Of a stretch of 64,000 bases of DNA, positions 1-10,300 are shown piece after piece. The first letter of the stretch is position 1, and the number at the start of each line of letters is the position of its first letter. The DNA is from CAVTHK01 sp964552235. Its GTDB lineage: Bacteria; Spirochaetota; Spirochaetia; SZUA-6; CAVTHK01. The stretch is taken from contig CAZKGO010000015.1 in NCBI GenBank assembly GCA_964552235.1, forward strand, positions 3,557 through 67,556, given 5' to 3'. The position numbers and the translations under genes were made by a program. The notes under the pieces are model-generated. The model did no database searches, had not been told where the DNA came from, and worked only from the letters and a program-made list of their open reading frames with translations.

Positions 1-1754
1 TCCGCTCGGCATGCTGCAGCTCGTCGGTCCAGAGGCTCGGCCTCAGCTCGCCGCCTCCTCGCAGCGCCAGGATCAGATCCTCGGCTCCGGAAGGGTCGCC
101 GCACAGCAACTTCCACATGGCGAGACATCCGCCGAACAGCAGCTCGAGGTCGCGGTCCCCGGCAGCGCGCGCCGCGTCCAGCGCCGCGGCGCCGCTGGCC
201 AGGCACGCCGAGGTGTCGAGATTGCGGTACTCGAGCCACGCGCGCGCGTAGAGGACCCGCGCTTCGAGGCGCCGATCAGCGAAACTGCGGGCGAGGTCCA
301 TCGCCCGCGAGAGGCACTCAGCGGCCTGGTCGCGGTGCGCATAGGAGAGAGTCTCGGCGAGGACGCACAGCAGGCGTGCCGCCTCGGGCGACTCCGGCGC
401 GACCAGCTCGAGCGCCCGCTCTCGAAGGCTGCGCATCGGCTCCCGCTGCAGGTGCTCGGCACCCTGGGGGCACGCGTCGAAGGCGGCGACATCGACCGCG
501 CGGGCGATGTCGCCCGAGGAGACATACAGGTCGAAGGCTTCGACCAGGCACGGGGCCACGTCGCCGAAACGCGTGAGCCCATGGAGAGCCCACGCCCGCA
601 GCCTGGCCAGATCCGCCCGCTCGGCCGGCGAGAGATCGGGAAACGAGGCCGCGCTCTCCAGGTGGCGCAGCGCCGTGTCGTAGGCTGCTGCCTCGAGCGC
701 CCGCTCGGCGGCCTCGCGCGCATAGGTTGCGGCTTTGCGCGCGTGCTCCATGCCCGCGGATGCGAAGTGCCAGGCGAGCTGCGCCGGGTCCACCGCCTGC
801 CCGCGCGCCCGCAGCGCCTCCACGACGAACAGGGCGTTGCCCTCGGTCTGCCTGTGGATCGTGTCTTTTCGGTAAGCGTGCGTGAACGTCGGGGGCGGCG
901 GGCGGTACGATTGCCCATCCTGAGATCGCGGAGGCAAGGGCGGCCGACCCCTTCTTCCCTACTTCAGGTTCCAGGAGAAGGCGGACGTCCTCCTCGCTCA
1001 GGTTGCCCACGGGAACCTCGTGGTACCACGGCAGCTTGGAGATGGCCGCGACCACCGAAGGCAGGACTGGGTGATGGACGGCGCGACGCTGCACGTAGGT
1101 TCCGATCAGGAGAACCGGGCTGTGCTCGAGGTCCTCGGCCACAGCCTCGAAGAGCCGCAGGGTGTCGGGATCGCAGTAGTGCAGGTCGTCGAGCACGAGC
1201 ACCAGTGGGGCCTCGGCTGCTACGCGCTGCAGGTAGGCGCGCATCGCGGCAAAGAGACGGTAGCGCGCCTGGTGGGAGGGGAGCTCGCCCGGGCTCGCGG
1301 CTCCGGGGGCAAGATGCTCGAGCGCGGGGATGAGGGTCGCGATGTCGCGCGCGCCCGCGCCCGTCATCCTGCGCGCGGCGGCGAGGCCGAAACGCTCGAT
1401 GGAGCGCGTGATCACTTCGGCCCAGGGCCAGTAGGCCGGCGAGCCTTCGTCGTCGTAGCCCCGGCTCCAGAGCACGTTGGCGCCGCCCTGCTCGGCGCTC
1501 GCCGCTGCCTCGCGGGCCAGGCGGGTCTTGCCCGCGCCGTGGTCCCCGCAGATCATGACCACGGCGCCGCGACCCTCACCGGCGGCCTGGCGGAGCTTGC
1601 GCAACCGGGCGAGCTCCGCCTCCCTCCCGACAAACAGCGAAGCCGTTGACCGCTTTGATCCGACCTTGCTCACGGGCAATTCAACTGTAGGCGCCGTGGT
1701 GGCTGGCTGCAATCCGCTGCGCGAGAGCCTGGACCGACGGGTCCCAGGAGACAA
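1..1754 (-). CDS. AAA/STAND-type ATPase with helical-repeat region; frameshifted and cut by the window edge
   Basis: The N-terminal part (TTG start at 1754, GGAG upstream) holds an FVGREAEL entry motif, a Walker A GDHGAGKT near residue 73 and a Walker B LVLVLDDLH, typical of AAA_16/MalT-like signalling ATPases. Around 845-905 the homology leaves this frame. The expected continuation HRQTEGNALFVVEALRA is in the third minus frame, which stays open to base 1 and encodes an Ala/Leu/Arg-rich helical region resembling TPR repeats. So the gene has a one-base-type shift near a C/G-rich run (about 895-902 on the + strand). It is either a sequencing indel or a real lesion. The C-terminus, where a LuxR helix-turn-helix or cyclase domain could sit, is outside the window. 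Function beyond ATP-dependent signalling cannot be told. Confidence 0.6.
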
Positions 1755-1786
1755 GCTGAAGGCTCCACTCGGCCGCGGTCGTGGCG

Positions 1787-1990
1787 CTACTGGCGCTCGC
1801 CGCGGGTGACGTCAGGCAGCGAGAGCCGGCGGCAGATCCTGCGCGCGAGCAGCTCGGCGATCTCATTGTGCCGCGGCACTGTCTCCTGCCGGCCGTTCGC
1901 CGGGTTGAGCCACAAAGAGTGCGCCCCTCCTTCGCGCTTGAGGACGCATCCCTGCCGCCGCAGATGACGGAGAAGTGCTTCGCGCTTCAC
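1787..1990 (-). CDS. hicA: HicA-type mRNA interferase toxin
   Basis: A 67-aa protein with the full HicA signature: a short dsRBD-like fold, RQGCVLKREGGAHSLWLN with the probable catalytic His24, then PVPRH-like VPRHNEI and a C-terminal LARRICRRL. HicA toxins cleave mRNA independently of ribosomes and are held inactive by HicB. The ATG overlaps the stop of the upstream hicB (ATGA), so the two are translationally coupled. Here the antitoxin gene comes first, one of the two orders known for this family. Confidence 0.9.
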   Translation of the reverse strand: MKREALLRHLRRQGCVLKREGGAHSLWLNPANGRQETVPRHNEIAELLARRICRRLSLPDVTRGERQ

Positions 1991-2202
1991 GTCAGGACGA
2001 CGACGTCTCTGTGGGCCCCTTCAGGAACCCCGCGGAGCCCGTCCTGCCTGCGGTCCTCGAGGATCAGCGCGATCGCGTCGGCGAGGTCCTTCTTGCACTG
2101 CTCGACGGTGCGCCCCTGGCCGTTGGCTCCGGGGATCTCCGGGCAGTAACCGACGTACCAGTCGCCGTCGCGCTCGATGATCGCCGTGAACTCGTTATGC
2201 AT
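1987..2202 (-). CDS. hicB: HicB-family antitoxin
   Basis: 71 aa starting MHNEFTAIIERDGDWYVGYC and containing the canonical CPEIPGANGQG of HicB antitoxins (partial RNase H fold that masks HicA). There is no added DNA-binding domain after the fold, so it is a short HicB. An in-frame ATG lies 12 bases upstream at 2214, but a TATAAT at 2219-2224 puts the likely transcript start at about 2212, downstream of that ATG. The family start MHNEF at 2202 is therefore preferred. Confidence 0.85.
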   Translation of the reverse strand: MHNEFTAIIERDGDWYVGYCPEIPGANGQGRTVEQCKKDLADAIALILEDRRQDGLRGVPEGAHRDVVVLT

Positions 2203-2218
2203 CGCCTGTTCCATGGCA

Positions 2219-2224
2219 ATTATA
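2219..2224 (-). promoter_or_regulatory. -10 element of the hicBA promoter
   Basis: A perfect TATAAT on the minus strand lies 16 bases before the hicB start at 2202. No good -35 is visible at 16-18 bases. The implied start at about 2212 gives a leader of roughly 10 bases. Promoter activity is inferred from sequence only. Confidence 0.55.
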
Positions 2225-2255
2225 CACAATGCTGGAACGAGCGCCCATGCGTTTC

Positions 2256-2287
2256 GCGTCTGCGCGTCTGCGCGTCTGCGCGTCCGC
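2256..2287. repeat. Four tandem 8-bp repeats GCGTCTGC upstream of hicBA
   Basis: Units at 2256-2263, 2264-2271, 2272-2279 and 2280-2287. The first three are identical and the last reads GCGTCCGC. The array sits just upstream of the hicB promoter, in the 92-base gap between hicB and the end of the next gene. It could be an upstream binding site or a simple slippage repeat. Confidence 0.8.
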
Positions 2288-2306
2288 GCAGGCAGCGGCG
2301 CCCGCC

Positions 2307-4316
2307 CTACCGCTCGCGCTCGCGCGCGACGGCTTCGGCGCGGACGCCGTCGTTGCCCGAGGTGTCGTGCGCCGCCACGGCGTAGCGCACACCCGCTCTC
2401 CCGTCGCGATCGAAGTACTCCGCTTTCTCGATCGGGTCGCGCGTCAGGCGCTCCCACCGGCTGCCCTTATACAGCGAGCGGTAGACCGTGTAGCCGGCCA
2501 CGTCGTCCGCAAGGGGCGGCTGCCAGCGCAGGCGCACTCCGCCGCGCTCGACCTCGGCCGCGAGCTCCAGCGGCTCGGGCGGCGGCTTCACGTCCGTGGG
2601 CACCACCCGCATCTCGGGCGACGGTTCGCTCTCGTTGCCCGCCGCGTCGACGAGGGTGATCCGATACAGGTACGGCCGCCCTCGCGTCACCGACCGATCG
2701 AGCCAGGTCGCTGCGTCACGCTCCAGCTCGACGAGGAGCGCAGCCTTCTTCTTGTCATCGCTCCTGTAGATCCGCTGCTTGACGATGTCGCGGGCCAGGC
2801 TGCGTTGCCAGGACAGGAGCACGTGTCCGTCGTCCGTGGGCCGGGCCGAGGCAGCCAGAGGAGGCGGCGGCGCCACCTTGTCGGGCACGGTGACTTCCAG
2901 GAGCGTCCTCTTGCTTTCGTTGTAGGACTGGTCGACGGCGGTGACGGCGTACACGAGGTTCGCGCCCGGCACGAGCCCCTTCTGCTTGTAGCCGCCGTCC
3001 TCGAATGTCGGCGCGCGGGCGCTCGCCATCGGTTCTCCACCGAGCCGCACCAGCTCGCCGCCCTTTTCGCCCCGGTAGACGAAGTAGCCCTTGAGGTCGG
3101 CGGCCGGCGACGGCTTCCAATTGAGACGAACGACGCGCTTGTCCTCGTCGACGCTGCCTTCGAGGCCTTCGATCGGCGGAGGCGGCTCGGTGTCGAGGGG
3201 GATGATCGTCACCGGGCCGCCGCGCTTGCTCTCGTTGCCCGATGAGTCGGTGGCCGCGACCCAGTAGTACTGGGGCTTGCCGCGCGGAGCTTTCTCGTCG
3301 AGAAAACGCGGCTGGTCCCTGGGGATCGGGGCGGGATTGATCGGCACGGCATCGGCTTCGAGGCCGTCGCTGCGCCACACGGTGTAGTGAGCCGCATCGA
3401 GCTCGGGCGACGTGCGCCAGACCAGCAGCACCCCGTCGTCGCGATCGTGTGCCGTGAGCCCGGTCGGCACCAGCGGTGCGGTGGTGTCGCGGGGCGTCAC
3501 CGGCTTCGAAGCCGTGAGACGGCTTCGCGCGCCGATGATGTCCAGCGCCTCGATCCTGTAGGTGTAAGTGCGGCCGTTGACCACGTCGGAGTCGTGATAG
3601 CTGAGGTGCCCCTCGATTCGGAACACGGGGGCCGGGCTCACGGGCCGCGGCGCGCCTCCCTCCTCCTGCCGCGTGATCACAAAGGCGACGGTCCGGTCGT
3701 CCTCGCCGCCGGTGTACGCGGGGTAGTCCCAGCTCAGGTCCACGGTGCCGTCGCCGGCCTCGGCCCGCAGCTCGCGCGGCGCCGGCGGCAGCGCGGGAGC
3801 CGCGACCTTGACCTGCCGGTCCATCCGCCCAAGCTCGTTGCCGACGTGGTCGACGACGATCACGCGGTAGGCGTACGTCTCGCCGGGCCGCACGCCGAGG
3901 TCGACGAGCGTGCGGCCGAGGGCCAGTCGCAGCCCGTGGCTCACCATGGCCAGGCTCAGCGCCATCGGCCGGTCGCTCAGAATGCGCCGCCATAGCGTCT
4001 CGGGATCGTTGGACTGGAACCTGCGGGCGATCCAGTCGAAGTCGCCGCCCATCAGGCGGCAGGCCTCCCCGGCGTCGACGCTGCGCTGCACGGGACCCGG
4101 GGTCAACGGGCGAAGCTCCGACTCTCCGGGTCCGCGGCGCAGCACCTGGAAGCCCCAGGCCTCGCGCGGGGTATCGGCGAGCACCACGACGACGCGGTCG
4201 GCGGCGGGCAGCACGTAGGCGAGCGGTCCCCCCTGCGCTGCCGGGGCCCGCTGGGCAAGGGCGGCGATCGGGACGAGCAGCAGCGCCGCCAGCAGCTTCG
4301 GTCTTGCAGCACCCAT
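2307..4316 (-). CDS. Secreted fibronectin type III repeat protein
   Basis: 669 aa with a signal peptide (MGAARPKLLAALLL, cleavage near ALA-Q at 21-22). After an N-terminal region of about 175 residues come five FnIII-like modules, recognisable by openings such as PPAPRELRAEAG, VPTGLTAHDRDDG and PPPIEGLEGSVDE and by recurring YxVxAxDxxGNES ends. There is no membrane anchor or catalytic motif, so it is an extracytoplasmic binding or structural protein. It starts 16 bases after the stop of the giant gene upstream and is probably co-transcribed with it. The pair may form an envelope complex, but no partner is shown by the sequence. Confidence 0.8.
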   Translation of the reverse strand: MGAARPKLLAALLLVPIAALAQRAPAAQGGPLAYVLPAADRVVVVLADTPREAWGFQVLRRGPGESELRPLTPGPVQRSVDAGEACRLMGGDFDWIARRFQSNDPETLWRRILSDRPMALSLAMVSHGLRLALGRTLVDLGVRPGETYAYRVIVVDHVGNELGRMDRQVKVAAPALPPAPRELRAEAGDGTVDLSWDYPAYTGGEDDRTVAFVITRQEEGGAPRPVSPAPVFRIEGHLSYHDSDVVNGRTYTYRIEALDIIGARSRLTASKPVTPRDTTAPLVPTGLTAHDRDDGVLLVWRTSPELDAAHYTVWRSDGLEADAVPINPAPIPRDQPRFLDEKAPRGKPQYYWVAATDSSGNESKRGGPVTIIPLDTEPPPPIEGLEGSVDEDKRVVRLNWKPSPAADLKGYFVYRGEKGGELVRLGGEPMASARAPTFEDGGYKQKGLVPGANLVYAVTAVDQSYNESKRTLLEVTVPDKVAPPPPLAASARPTDDGHVLLSWQRSLARDIVKQRIYRSDDKKKAALLVELERDAATWLDRSVTRGRPYLYRITLVDAAGNESEPSPEMRVVPTDVKPPPEPLELAAEVERGGVRLRWQPPLADDVAGYTVYRSLYKGSRWERLTRDPIEKAEYFDRDGRAGVRYAVAAHDTSGNDGVRAEAVARERER

Positions 4317-4331
4317 GGCGACTCTCCTCGA

Positions 4332-7300
4332 TCAGCGGGCAGGCACGGTAGCCGAAGGCCGGACCGTTCCGACATCGGGGGCCGCTGCTTCGAGTACCTC
4401 GCGCAGCAGCAGGATCCTCCGCCCCCCGCTCTGCATCACGTCGATCCACTGCTGCTGCGTCACTCCGATCGCCATGACCGACGCGACGTTGGTCGTCGCC
4501 ACCAGGCCCGCCCTGTTGCGCACCTGCAGCCTGACGGCGTAGGGACTGTTGGGCTGCAGTCCCGCGGGCGCGATGTCGAAGTCCATCGCGATCGGCGCCG
4601 TGGTCTGGAGGTCGCCTTGAGGCTGCATCCACTCACCGGCGCGCCACGGCGCCCCTGCAGCCGCTGTCTGCCAGACGTCCCAACGCACGGCGGCCAGCCC
4701 CGACTCGGCATCCTGCGCCGTGAGCCTGACCTTGAGAGCCAGCATCCCCACCTGTCCGGCCACCGCCTCGATCGCGGCTTGAGGCTCGGTCTGGTCCACG
4801 AGCACCGGCTCCGAGGCGCCCACGCTCGTGAGCCCCGCACCGTTGGTCGCCCGCACCAGGGCGAAGTATCGGCCGCCCTGCGTCAGGCCCAGCCCGGTGA
4901 GAGGCACACGGTAGTCGGTGAGCAGCTGCGGCCCCGCCTGAGCGACCGCGGCGGCGCTGGCTTGCGCCGCCGCACCGGCGGCCGCGGTCGCCGTCTGGCC
5001 GACCACGCCCGTCTGCACGACCTCCATCCAGCCTGCAGCGCCGACCACGATGCCCGAGGCGTCTTCCACGAGGTAGGGCCGGGCGGTCCGCGCAACCCTG
5101 GTCCACGGCAGCACGTCGGGCGACTCCGGGGTGCTCCCGATCCCGTACTCGTAGCCGACGATGCCCGAGACCCCGTCGCTGACCTCGTTCCACCCGATCG
5201 TCAGCGCCGAACGGTCGGCGGAAATGCCGGCAGGCTCCGTAGCGACGACAGGGGGCGGTGGAGGCCCGGCGCCGGGGTAGAACAAGGTGACGCTTCTGCT
5301 CGCCACGCTCTGCCTGCCCACGCCGTTGGTGGCGCGGAGAGTGAAGAACACGGGCGTCCCGGCGGTCACCGGAACGTCCGCGACGGTGCCGGTGGTCGCA
5401 GTCACCTCGGTCCAATCGACGAGATCGGCCAGGGAGGCCTGGCTACCAAGGGCGAGCTCGTGCGACACCACGCCGCTCTGGGCATCGCTGGCCAGCCGCA
5501 CGCGGAAGCGCAGCGAGTTGGGATGGCCGTCGGCGGTGATCTGCTCGAGCTGCTCGATCGCCAGCTCCGCCGGGCCCGTGAGGTCCACGAGCAGCGGCTG
5601 GGAGATTCCCACGCTCTGCAGGCCGGCTCCGTTGGTGACCCGCACCAGCACGGCGTAGCGGCCCGCATGCGCGAGGGCGAGCGGCCGAATGTTCACCTCG
5701 GTCCTGCCCCCGGCGTCGGTCCAGCCCAGCACGTCGGGCTGAGGCGTCGCCGCGCCGGCGGCCGTTCCGGCCTGGGCAAAGACGTCCAGCGTGGTGGCCA
5801 GTCCAGTGAGGCCTGCGATTCCTGAGGTCTCCATGGGCAGGGCGCCCATGCTCACTTCGTTCGAACCGGCGGGCGGCGGGGCCTCGATCGTGGCGACGCC
5901 GTATTCGTAGCGCTGGACGCCCGACTCAAAGTCGGACGCGGACCAGCGGGCCGTGATCTGCTCGGCCTCGCCGGTGACGGTCGAAGCCAGCAGCACCAGC
6001 GGCACCGTCGGAGGCGTGGTGTCGCCGGCGTCGAGCATCTGCGAAACCGAACCGCCCTCGGCCGCGTAGCTCACTGGGAAGCGCAGCCTGCGCACGATCG
6101 TGTAGCCGCCGGCTCCGCGAACCCGCAGCAGCAGCGCGCGGTTTCCCGGCTGATCGTTTCTTGAGAGGAACAGCTCGAGCAGCTCCTGCCGCGTGCCGAC
6201 GGAGTACCACGGCACCTGGGGCGCCCCTTCGGCGCTCTGCGGTCCCGACGGACTCATGCCGTAGACCCCGCTGGTCTGCACCTCGACCGTCGTGTCCACG
6301 ATGGTGCCGGCCAGAGCGGCCTCTACGCGCCAGGCCGCCTCGGCCACGCCGACCGGGTGTGTGGCGGCAAAGGAGGCGGCGAGCCGGCCGATGTCGGGTC
6401 CACTGCTGGCGTAGCCTCCCGAGACCGTCGTGAGCTGCGGCACCTGCAGGTAGGGCGCGATCTCGGCGCGCTTGGCCGCGAAGTAGACGCGCACCGAAAC
6501 CCCGGACAGCGTCCCCACCTGACCCGTGATGCCGCCGGTTCCGGTCGAAACCTCCAGACCACCCGCAGCGAGCGTGCCCGAGGCGATCGGCGCTGCCTGC
6601 GAAAGGATGCCGGCCGCGGCGCTCGTACTGCGCAGCGACAGTCCCGTCGCTTGCATGCCGGAGGAGCCGGACGCGTTGCCCGCCCCGTCGACGGGAAGCG
6701 TGCCGGTTCCGTAGACCGCAAGCTGGTCGTAGATCTCGTGCAGCAGCTCGTAGAGCGCGGCCTTGCGCTCGTAGACCATGGCGGCGCTGCCGGTGGCCCG
6801 GGCCCAGCTCGCGCGGAAAGGCTCGACGCTGTCCCTGTGGGCAGCGAGGGCCTGCTCCTTGCGCTGCGGCGCCAGCTGGGCGGCGGCAGTAAAGCCGGAC
6901 CGCGGGATGGCAAACCAGATCTCCACCCCCGACTCGCGGAACAGCAGGTCCGAGTTGCTCTGGGGCGTGTAGTCGTCGATCTCGGCGCCCTGCGCCCGCC
7001 CCATGGCTATGAGAGCATTGATCAGCGAAACGCGGTCCCGGTTCCACTCCGACTGCCGCTGATAGGACAGGCCGTAGTTGATCTGGGTCATCAGCTCGCG
7101 GATCGCGTCCTCGCCGAGGAACAGCCGCGGCACGCCGTCGATCACCCGCGAGTAAGCGAGGTTGCCGAGGGCGGAGAGGGCCTGGGACGCGTAGCGGCCG
7201 TTCTGCTCCTGGTAGCGCACGTACTGCTCGAGGTAGGCGCCGAAGCGGGAGTAGACGTCGGCGTACCGCTCGTTCAGGCGCGAGAGGCTCTGCTGATCCT

Positions 7301-10300
7301 GGTAGAGCACGCGGTCGAGCTCGCGCAGGTTGGCGTCGATGATACCGGCCCGCTCGATGAACTCGGTCTGGTAGTTGGCAAAGGCCTCGCGGGCCGAGGC
7401 AAAGGCCGCCTTGCGCGCCACCGCAGCGCCGCCGTCGAAGCCGAAGCCGGACTTGACGCGCTTGGTCCGGCCTCCGATCTGGACGGTGCGCTCCTCGAAG
7501 CCCTTGAAGGGATTCTCTCCGGAGGCGAGATCGGCGACGCTGGGCAGCGGCTCCACGAGCAGCGGCTGGATATCGGCGAGCCGCGCGGTCACCTGATCGT
7601 GCAGCGCGCTGAGCGACTGCAGGCGCGTGTCGATGGCGCCCCGGGCGTTGGCCAGTTCGGTGCGCATCTGGTAGAGGGCCTGCGCCTCAGGCCCGAACAG
7701 CGTCTGGTTGGCCGCGGCCAGGACCGGCGGCAGCCCCGACTCGTAGTGGTTGAGCTCGAAGGCGGCGTAGCTTGCCGCGGCGAGGAACCCGAGCAGCCCG
7801 GAGCGCTCGACCAGGGCCAGGCCCGCAGCCTCGCGCTGCGCCTCGTCGAGCTGGTAGAGCGCCAGCTCGGCGGCTTCCAGCGCCGCCTGCAGCTCGTCGC
7901 GCGACTGCTGCATGGCGTCGGCCATGTGGCGCGCGTCCTCGATGATCTTGTCGTACTCCTCGTTGCGGCCCTTGCCGCCGTCGATACCGTCGCTGCCGAT
8001 GGCCACCCACAGGCTGCCGTTGAACACCGTGATCCAGCAGATCTTGAACTTGAAGGAGCCGACCGCGTACAGGATGAACTTGGGCATCACGATCAGAGCG
8101 CCTTCGAGCTTGGCCGAAGCAGACAGCAGGCCCCAGAGGATCTCGCCCCGCAGCCATACGGCGGCGTAGATGCCGAGCGAGTCGGGGTCGATCGCCGCGT
8201 AGTACCAGACCATGCCCTCGACGCCGATCTCCCCCGAGACGATTCCGAGGTCGGCCCCGATGCTGACCTTCATGTCCATCATGAAGCCCGGTGGACCCAC
8301 GAACAGGCTTCCGGTGGCAATGCCCTCTCCGAGGATCGCCACGTTGATGTAGCCGGTCACTCCCCAGAGGTCGCTGGAGTAGACGTAGAACTCCAGCCGT
8401 CCCGTCGCCGAGATGATCTTCACGATGTCGACGTTGACGGTGAAGGCTCCCTCGGCAAAGGCGGGGTCCCATCCAATGGCGAGGTAGGCCTTGCCCTCGA
8501 GGAGCCCCGAGCCCACCTCGACCTCGGCGTCCAGGTTGAAGTAGTTGGCCGTGATCGTGACCAGAGCGCGCCCGGACACCAGCGACTCGGCGCCGACCTT
8601 GACCCCTCCGAGCACCATGACGGCGAAGCTGCCCGGGTTGGTCGCCCCGCCGGGCCTCCGGTTGGTGATCTCGTCGTCGAGCTCGGGACGCTCGAACCGG
8701 GCGAGCATGCGCACGAGCTGCAGGTCCTCCTCCACAGGGTTGATGAAGAAGCCGCCGCCAATCTCGCTGATCATCACCCCGGGGCCGACGGGAACCGTGA
8801 GGCCGGCGACGGCCACGAAGACGCCCATCGTCGGCTTGTTGTTCTGCTTGCCGATCTTGCCCACGGCGATGGCCGAGATGCCGCTCGGCAGCGAAACGCT
8901 GCCGGCCACTCGAAGCAGCGCCGGCTGGTAGGCGACGTCGGCCATGATCTCGGCGCCGCAGGCGGCCACGCGGGCCCGCCGCAGCACGAAGCTGCGCCCC
9001 TGGCCGACGGGCTTATAGACCGTGAGCTCCTCGAAGCCGCCGCTCATGATCGGGTCGTCCTGGCTTCCGATGTTGACCACGGCCCCGAGCAGCCGGAAAT
9101 AGCTCTCGACCTGGATCGACTGCTCGGCCTTGGCGAACTGCCGGTCGTTGCCGCTTCCCGTGGTCGCGTCGGCCTCGAAAGTCAGGGTCGTGGGGGAGTC
9201 GCTCCAGCTCACCTCCTCGACGCCGATGAACACGATGTCCATCACCTTGAGGTGGCCGCCGACAAAGTTCTCGATCGAGAGGCCCGAGCCGTCCAGGCCT
9301 ATGCTCAGGCCCTCGAAGTTGACCCGGCCTTCGACCTCCGAGATGCCTATCTGGATGCCTCCGGTGAGCACGAGGGCGAGGGGCGAGCCGCTGATGGCGA
9401 GCTCATCCACGTAGACCACCAGCGCCTCGAGGTCGAGCACTTTGTCGGTGAGCAGCACGGCGCTCGAGGGCGCGCTCCAGGTAAAGTCGCCGCCCATGGT
9501 GACGCGCACGCCGCCCTGGAACACCCCCTGGGCGTCGAGCTCGCCAAAGGTGACGCGCCGGGCGTTCGCCTCGGCCTGCGAGCCGTCGTTGTTCTGCAGG
9601 CCGTCGAGGTAGAAGTCGGCGCCGACGCGGACCTCGCTATGGTCGCGGTCGAAGCTGCCGCCGGCAAAGGCCAGGTGAAGCGCCAGGTGCGTGATGTCCA
9701 CCGTGGCGATGCCGAGGTCCCACTCGGTCGCGTCGCTTCCGATGCCGTGGCCCTCTCCGCCGGGGCGCAGCTCCGCGATCGGCGCGATGTCGCCGCTGGC
9801 GTTGCCCTCGGTGTCGAAGGCGATCTCGAACGGGATCGCGCCCAGGCCGTCGAATGGATAGGGCAGGTTGCGCAGCTCGCCGGCGATCTTCATGCCGAAC
9901 ACGCCGTTGTCGACCTCGAAGCGCAGGCGGTTGAGCATGAGGTAATCGGGCACCACCGCGAAGGGCGGCGAGAAATCCACGCCGGCGACAAAGGTGCCGT
10001 CGGAGTAAATGGCCAGATTGCGGAAGTTGGTGAGCTGGCGCTGGGAAGTCGAGCCCCCACTGCGCTCGCCCCAGCTGATGACTCCCGAGATCGAGACGTA
10101 CCAGCGGTCGGTGGCCGCGTCGCGGCCGAGCACGAGGGCGCGGGCGTTGGCGTCCACGTCCTGGAGGGCGAACCTGACGCCGAACGCCTCGAAGCTCATG
10201 TCGTCGGCTTCGGTAAAGGAGAAGCTCTTGCCTTCCACGCCGTCGGCCCTGAGGATAAGGCCATTGAGAAAGTCATCAATCATGGAGAAGGGCGCGGGCA

